Assembly: GCA_903919215.1 (NCBI GenBank)
Contig: CAIXHI010000476.1
Span: forward strand, 1 to 9,687
Length of the DNA stretch: 9,687 nucleotides
Origin: an uncultured Acidimicrobiaceae bacterium
Lineage (GTDB): Bacteria > Actinomycetota > Acidimicrobiia > Acidimicrobiales > Ilumatobacteraceae
Reading direction: 5' to 3'
Every line of letters begins with the position of its first letter. The stretch's first letter is position 1. A program made the translations under genes and the position numbers. This document shows, one piece after another, positions 6,877-9,687 of this stretch. The notes below the pieces were generated by a model. The model did not search any database and had not been told where the DNA came from. It was given only the letters and a program-made list of their open reading frames with translations.

Positions 6877-7431
6877 TCACGGCTCGTCCGGCCACGAGCA
6901 GGCGCGGCAGGGGTTCTCGGCGGCGAAGGTGCGCACCTGGATCGGGAGGTGCTCGTCGAAACCGAGCAGGCCCATCGTGGCCACCAACAACTCCACCAGG
7001 TACTGCCAGTCGCCTCGGATGGACGACACGTACCAGTTGGCCGGCATCTCGTCCGGGTCATCATGATCAGCCTCGGGTGCGCGCCAGCCGAGCTTGGCGA
7101 GCGTCTGCTCCGCGTCGGCTGACAGCTTCGATGCACCGGCGAGATAGACGTTGCTGCTCGCCTCGGCGTGGGCGATGCCGTGGCCGACCAGCACCTGCAC
7201 ATACCGGTCGAACAGCATCGGCTGATCGATGATCACTGCCTGCGTGGGCTGCGAGCCGATTCGCCGGAACAGCCGCAGGAGCGCCCCGGACCAGAGCGTC
7301 CAGCCGCCGCCGTCCGAGGGGGCGACGACGTAGGTGCGTTCGTCGGGCCCCTCTAGGCGCAGTTGCCGACAGACCGGGCAGTCGTCGAGGCCTACGCGAA
7401 TCGCAGGGAGATCGTTCGTTGGGCCGCTCAT
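6877..7431 (-). CDS. TY-Chap-like protein with CxxC pairs at both ends
   Basis: This 184-aa soluble protein has no signal peptide or membrane segment. The middle resembles actinobacterial TY-Chap (type III secretion chaperone/YbjN-like) domains: a strand RYVQVLV (76-82), AEASSNVYL (89-97), a helix ending LAKLGWRAP (111-119), ANWYV (131-135), and a long amphipathic helix (141-158). A CPVC pair (Cys18, Cys21) lies at the N-terminus and CRAC (Cys175, Cys178) near the C-terminus. The four cysteines could together hold one zinc ion and pin the two ends. It is the last gene of the minus-strand cluster, 45 bases after its neighbour. No Shine-Dalgarno sequence is visible before the ATG; a hairpin sits there instead. 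The TY-Chap resemblance is from memory of family patterns; the function is unknown. Confidence 0.7.
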   Translation of the reverse strand: MSGPTNDLPAIRVGLDDCPVCRQLRLEGPDERTYVVAPSDGGGWTLWSGALLRLFRRIGSQPTQAVIIDQPMLFDRYVQVLVGHGIAHAEASSNVYLAGASKLSADAEQTLAKLGWRAPEADHDDPDEMPANWYVSSIRGDWQYLVELLVATMGLLGFDEHLPIQVRTFAAENPCRACSWPDEP

Positions 7432-7442
7432 GTCAGACAGAA

Positions 7443-7467
7443 CGCACGATCGCGCCCGATGCGTGCG
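7443..7467 (-). promoter_or_regulatory. Hairpin just upstream of the TY-Chap-like gene
   Basis: CGCACGATCG (7443-7452) pairs with CGATGCGTGCG (7457-7467): ten base pairs, one bulged G and a 4-base CGCC loop. It lies between the stop of the 151-aa gene (7477) and the ATG at 7431, 11 bases from that ATG, where a ribosome binding site would normally be. It contains part of a motif shared with other leaders of the cluster. It could act as an RNA processing or attenuation element, or as a DNA operator. Confidence 0.4.
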
Positions 7468-7476
7468 GCATGTTGG

Positions 7477-7932
7477 TCATTGGTCGCCGTCATGGACCTG
7501 GGCGCAACTGTCGGCGCAGCGTTCGCAACGCTTTCCGTCGGCAATCTCGATGACGTGCTCTCGTGGGAGCAGATGGAAGGCAAAGAGGCATTCGGTCCAG
7601 TCGCCGTCGGTGACGGTCCAGGCTTCAGCCAACGCCCGCCCGGCAGCGTGTGCGGCCACCGGCAGGAGTGCGGCGAGGAACGGTCGTTCCCACACCCAGT
7701 CGGTGCCGTCGTACACGAAGCCGAGTCGCAGCATCGCCGCGACCGAAGCGGTGTCCTCGTCTGCGTGACCGGGCGTCAGGCGAGGCCAGCCGAACATGCG
7801 CACCTCGATCGACGACCATGGGTCGAAGATCAGGCGGCCGTATGCGCCGCAGCCCGCTTCGGTGGCTGCCAGCATCAACACGCCACCGTCATCACACTCC
7901 GCCAACTTGTTCAACATCTGGTCTGCCAGCAC
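7477..7932 (-). CDS. Hypothetical protein with C-terminal Cys cluster
   Basis: This is a 151-aa protein of unknown function. The start is GTG 7932, with GAGGAG 5 bases upstream. Residues 68-110 read as a short unit LRLGFVYDGTDWVWERPF, followed by a long alanine-rich helix. This recalls the LGW...NW...helix order of the neighbouring TY-Chap-like protein, so the two may be distant relatives. The C-terminus ends with Cys136, Cys139 and Cys143 (CERCADSC), a likely metal site; Cys13 and Cys28 are further candidates. There is no membrane segment or signal peptide. It is followed by the 184-aa gene and preceded by a 104-base gap, so it could be transcribed from its own promoter. Confidence 0.65.
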   Translation of the reverse strand: MLADQMLNKLAECDDGGVLMLAATEAGCGAYGRLIFDPWSSIEVRMFGWPRLTPGHADEDTASVAAMLRLGFVYDGTDWVWERPFLAALLPVAAHAAGRALAEAWTVTDGDWTECLFAFHLLPREHVIEIADGKRCERCADSCAQVHDGDQ

Positions 7933-8036
7933 GCCCGCTCCTCACGCTCGATCCAGATGTAGAACGCACGAAACAGCGAGCGGCGTGACGCGTCAGCGCG
8001 GCCGGCCCAACTCACGAGACGCCGCGCACAACTGCT
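7933..8036 (-). promoter_or_regulatory. Intergenic leader with 10-bp palindrome and shared motif
   Basis: This 104-base gap lies upstream of the 151-aa gene. It holds the perfect palindrome TGACGCGTCA (7986-7995), a GGCCGGCC block to its right, and, on the minus strand, CGTGCGTTC (7970-7962), which recurs before other genes of the cluster. No clear -35/-10 pair is visible. It may contain an internal promoter for the last two genes. Confidence 0.3.
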
Positions 8037-8498
8037 TCAACCGTGAATGACCTCGCAGGTGGGGCACAGGGTGCCTAGTGGGTTGCGCACGAAGGTTTCA
8101 GGACACAGCACCCCGGCAATCTCAGGTTCCCGGAGCCCGCCACCGGTTCCAGCGTGTGCCCCCGGGAGGAGCCATCCGACGTAGCTGCCACCGGCCTTCT
8201 GCCAGGTGGTCGGCCGTGACGGTCGGGGCGTGTCAGCGGCGATGTGCACATCGCCTGCGGTGACCCACACCATGTTGACCGAAGCGTCGTCCCAGTAACA
8301 GGACAGCTCGTTGGTGCCCGCCGTCTTGTACCAACGGAACACCGACACTTGGTTCGTCTCAAGCACCTCGCTGAGGAGTTTGTACGCCTCGTCCCAACGC
8401 TCACGAGGCATCGCTAGCTCGGCAAAGCCCTCTCGAATGGACGCGAGCGAATCCCCGTGAATCGGGTAGTTGCGGTACGTGCTGCCCTTGCCACGCAT
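8037..8498 (-). CDS. Hypothetical protein with C-terminal zinc-ribbon-like motif
   Basis: I do not recognise this 153-aa protein. The N-terminal part is helical and charged (about 17-50, REGFAELAMPRERWDEAYKLL). The middle has beta-like hydrophobic stretches such as SVNMVWVTAGDVHIAAD (73-89). The C-terminus has Cys132, Cys145, Cys148 and His152 in a C-x12-C-x2-C-x3-H pattern, which fits a small zinc site. There is no signal peptide or membrane helix. The ATG lies 4 bases after the stop of the DUF4236 gene and has no ribosome binding site of its own, so translation is probably coupled. Codon use and length match its neighbours, and the frame is clean on the cluster strand. Its position argues for a shared role with the phosphatase and the small Cys-rich proteins. 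Confidence 0.68.
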   Translation of the reverse strand: MRGKGSTYRNYPIHGDSLASIREGFAELAMPRERWDEAYKLLSEVLETNQVSVFRWYKTAGTNELSCYWDDASVNMVWVTAGDVHIAADTPRPSRPTTWQKAGGSYVGWLLPGAHAGTGGGLREPEIAGVLCPETFVRNPLGTLCPTCEVIHG

Positions 8499-8502
8499 GT
8501 CG

Positions 8503-8718
8503 TCAGCGCAACAGCAGGATGGTGGCGGCGATGGGCACGATCAGCACTGTCACGCAGCCGCCGCGGTATGACATGCCTTTGCCCAGGCGAACGCTGGTGC
8601 GGCCGCGGGAGTTGATCGAGAACGGGCCACTGCGAAACGTGGTGCTGACGCCGCGTTTAGAGATGTTGAGCCACGAGTTCTTCCCCGTGCGGACTCGCTT
8701 GCGATAACTGAAACCCAT
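8503..8718 (-). CDS. DUF4236 protein with C-terminal membrane helix
   Basis: This small 71-aa protein opens MGFSYRKRVRTGKN, then LNISKRGVS, INSRGRTSVRLGKGMSYR. This is the typical beta-strand repeat of DUF4236, in which SKRGVS and SRGRTSVRLGKGMSY are the family landmarks. It ends in one hydrophobic segment (about 54-70, CVTVLIVPIAATILLL), so it is probably anchored in the membrane with the basic domain in the cytoplasm. I use ATG 8718 because GGAGG lies 7 bases upstream; the frame stays open for 13 more codons but nothing supports starting there. It lies 28 bases after the phosphatase gene and 4 bases before the 153-aa gene. The molecular role of DUF4236 is unknown to me. Confidence 0.82.
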   Translation of the reverse strand: MGFSYRKRVRTGKNSWLNISKRGVSTTFRSGPFSINSRGRTSVRLGKGMSYRGGCVTVLIVPIAATILLLR

Positions 8719-8746
8719 GGTCAGTCCTCCAGGAACTCGACGTCGT

Positions 8747-9373
8747 TCACGCGGCACCAGATTGCCAGATGCGGCTGATGATCCAGTCGGTGTCGGCGGT
8801 GTTGTCGGCCAGCCACTGGCGCACTCGGGTCAACTCTTCGGCGGCCGAGTGGTTGGGGATCAGGTTGGTGCGGTGCCACCAGTCGAGGGCCTGTTCGGCG
8901 TAGAGCAGGCCGGCGATCGGGCGCACCCTGCGGATGGAGTCGAGTGCCTCGAGCGGCTCCCAGCCCATGGCCAGCAGAATGGCAAGGCCCATGCTCGGGC
9001 CACGGTTGACACCCATGTGGCAGTGCACCATCACGTGCGAGGTCGGGTCGCCCATCGCTTCGAGGGCTGCGTCCACTCCGGCGGCGAACCATTCGTCGGG
9101 CTGATCGCCGCCATCGTCGTCGACCCCGAGCCAGTGGTACTGGACCTGCGGTTGCAGTGCGGCCACGGCCAGTTCGTCGCTGTGCTCGATGCGCACGTCG
9201 ATGATGTGGTCGATGCCGTCGGCGACCCACCGTTCGAGGTGCATGTGCCTGGCTGTGGGGTTCGTCGGCAGATCGCCGGAGAGGGCGATGCGGGTGCCGG
9301 GGATCCAGCAGGTGCGGCGCCACCAGGCGGCGGGGTCGAGTGGGCGGGTCGTGCGGGTGAGTTCATCAATCAT
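8747..9373 (-). CDS. Dual-specificity-type protein phosphatase
   Basis: This is a 208-aa cysteine-based phosphatase. The active site is seen as VMVHCHMGVNRGPSMG (114-129), the HC-x5-R signature with nucleophile Cys118 and Arg124, followed by the usual small residue and helix. Upstream, IPGTRIALSGDLP (24-36), GIDHIIDVR (53-61) and YHWLGVDDDG (79-88) follow the DSP order, with Asp85 or a neighbour as the likely general acid. Such enzymes remove phosphate from Tyr, Ser or Thr, or sometimes from RNA or lipids. I start at ATG 9373; the frame is open to 9622, but that part is antisense-like Arg-rich sequence overlapping the 57-aa gene in another frame. The ribosome binding site is weak (GAGAG). It lies 56 bases after the 57-aa gene. 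The substrate is unknown; the Cys-rich neighbours are possible partners. Confidence 0.85.
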   Translation of the reverse strand: MIDELTRTTRPLDPAAWWRRTCWIPGTRIALSGDLPTNPTARHMHLERWVADGIDHIIDVRIEHSDELAVAALQPQVQYHWLGVDDDGGDQPDEWFAAGVDAALEAMGDPTSHVMVHCHMGVNRGPSMGLAILLAMGWEPLEALDSIRRVRPIAGLLYAEQALDWWHRTNLIPNHSAAEELTRVRQWLADNTADTDWIISRIWQSGAA

Positions 9374-9429
9374 TGCGTCTCTCGAACGCACCGGACCGGC
9401 CGCAACGTGACCGAGGCGTTGTGACGAGC

Positions 9430-9603
9430 TCAGGAGAACACTGCGTGGCAGCGGTCGCAGGTGAACCAGATGCGGAAACCTTCGACGTGGCGGGAGGTCT
9501 CCCAGCTGCGGCACACGGGGCACTGTCGGCCGGACACCGCGTTGGGCGTGTCGACGTCGACGATCACCACGGACTGGTCGGCGACGGTGATGGTGGATGG
9601 CAT
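9430..9603 (-). CDS. 57-aa zinc-ribbon protein
   Basis: This short minus-strand gene is easily missed. Its ATG at 9603 is preceded by AAAGGAAG, about 4 bases away. The 57-aa product starts MPSTITVADQSVVIVDVD, a beta-strand pair. It then carries CPVC (Cys28, Cys31) and CDRC (Cys50, Cys53), separated by 18 residues with alternating aromatic and basic residues (RHVEGFRIWFTCD), and ends HAVFS. Two CxxC knuckles at this spacing are the classic zinc-ribbon layout. Such small ribbons bind nucleic acid or protein partners. It is the first gene of the minus-strand cluster and lies 56 bases before the phosphatase. The long frame that covers it from 9622 is in another phase and less protein-like. Family name and function are unknown to me. 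Confidence 0.75.
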   Translation of the reverse strand: MPSTITVADQSVVIVDVDTPNAVSGRQCPVCRSWETSRHVEGFRIWFTCDRCHAVFS

Positions 9604-9687
9604 GGCACTTCCTTTCGTTCATCGTGTGAACGCACGCAAGACCCGCGGGTGCGACCTATCTACACTGTTTTCGCGCCACAATGAGCG
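9604..9687 (-). promoter_or_regulatory. Probable promoter region of the minus-strand cluster
   Basis: Upstream of the zinc-ribbon gene lie TAGATA (9662-9657, a possible -10 without a good -35), the perfect palindrome ACCCGCGGGT (9641-9650) about where transcription would start, and CGTGCGTTC (9636-9628), shared with other leaders. On the plus strand, TACACT (9661-9666) and an ATG at 9681 could mark a divergent gene that leaves the window, but only seven bases of it are visible. Confidence 0.3.

Noticed and set aside
8717..9424. 235-codon plus-strand frame opposite the phosphatase
   Set aside because: It is antisense to a gene with an intact HC-x5-R active site; its composition is typical of a shadow frame.
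9374..9622. N-terminal extension of the phosphatase
   Set aside because: The extension is Arg/His/Pro-rich, lacks a ribosome binding site and overlaps the better supported 57-aa zinc-ribbon gene in another frame.
1..9687. CRISPR array, insertion sequence, tRNA or rRNA
   Set aside because: I found no regularly spaced repeats, no transposase motif with terminal repeats, and no cloverleaf or rRNA-like stretch by eye. A covariance-model scan would settle the RNA question.

Overview
This is a high-GC window, most likely from an actinobacterium. The pointers are the GC-rich third codon positions, GTG starts, a DUF4236 protein, a TY-Chap-like protein and a PPOX-class split-barrel flavoprotein. An Acidimicrobiia-type organism would fit, but I cannot assign a genus from sequence alone.

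Positions 1-3496 (minus strand) hold a catabolic operon for an aromatic compound. Transcription reads from a fumarylacetoacetate-hydrolase-family enzyme, to a two-domain type I extradiol ring-cleavage dioxygenase, to an MhpA-like FAD hydroxylase, and on into an unidentified reading frame cut by the left window edge. Chemically this is hydroxylation, ring cleavage, then processing of the ring-opened product. A divergent TetR-family regulator (3605-4267) faces the operon. The roughly 110-base space between them holds a good minus-strand promoter whose spacer contains a perfect 10-bp palindrome, so local repression lifted by a pathway compound is the likely control. A split-barrel flavin or F420 protein (4278-4835) follows the regulator by 10 bases.

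Positions 4836-5094 are non-coding: a possible weak terminator, then a promoter/operator region. Positions 5095-6721 are a complete hipB-hipA toxin-antitoxin pair with a 17-base overlap. The HipA kinase has intact ATP-binding and catalytic residues, but an alanine sits where E. coli HipA has its autophosphorylated serine.

Positions 6877-9603 (minus strand) hold six small genes. In transcription order they are a 57-aa zinc-ribbon protein, a CX5R dual-specificity-type phosphatase, a membrane-anchored DUF4236 protein, a 153-aa protein with a C-terminal Cys cluster, a 151-aa protein with a CxxC tail, and a 184-aa TY-Chap-like protein with CxxC at both ends. Four of the six carry CxxC-type metal-binding signatures. 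The four leaders longer than 40 bases all contain GTGCGTTC on the coding strand near the start codon. This cluster is the best candidate here for an undescribed system. Its function is not evident, and the idea that its members act together is inference.
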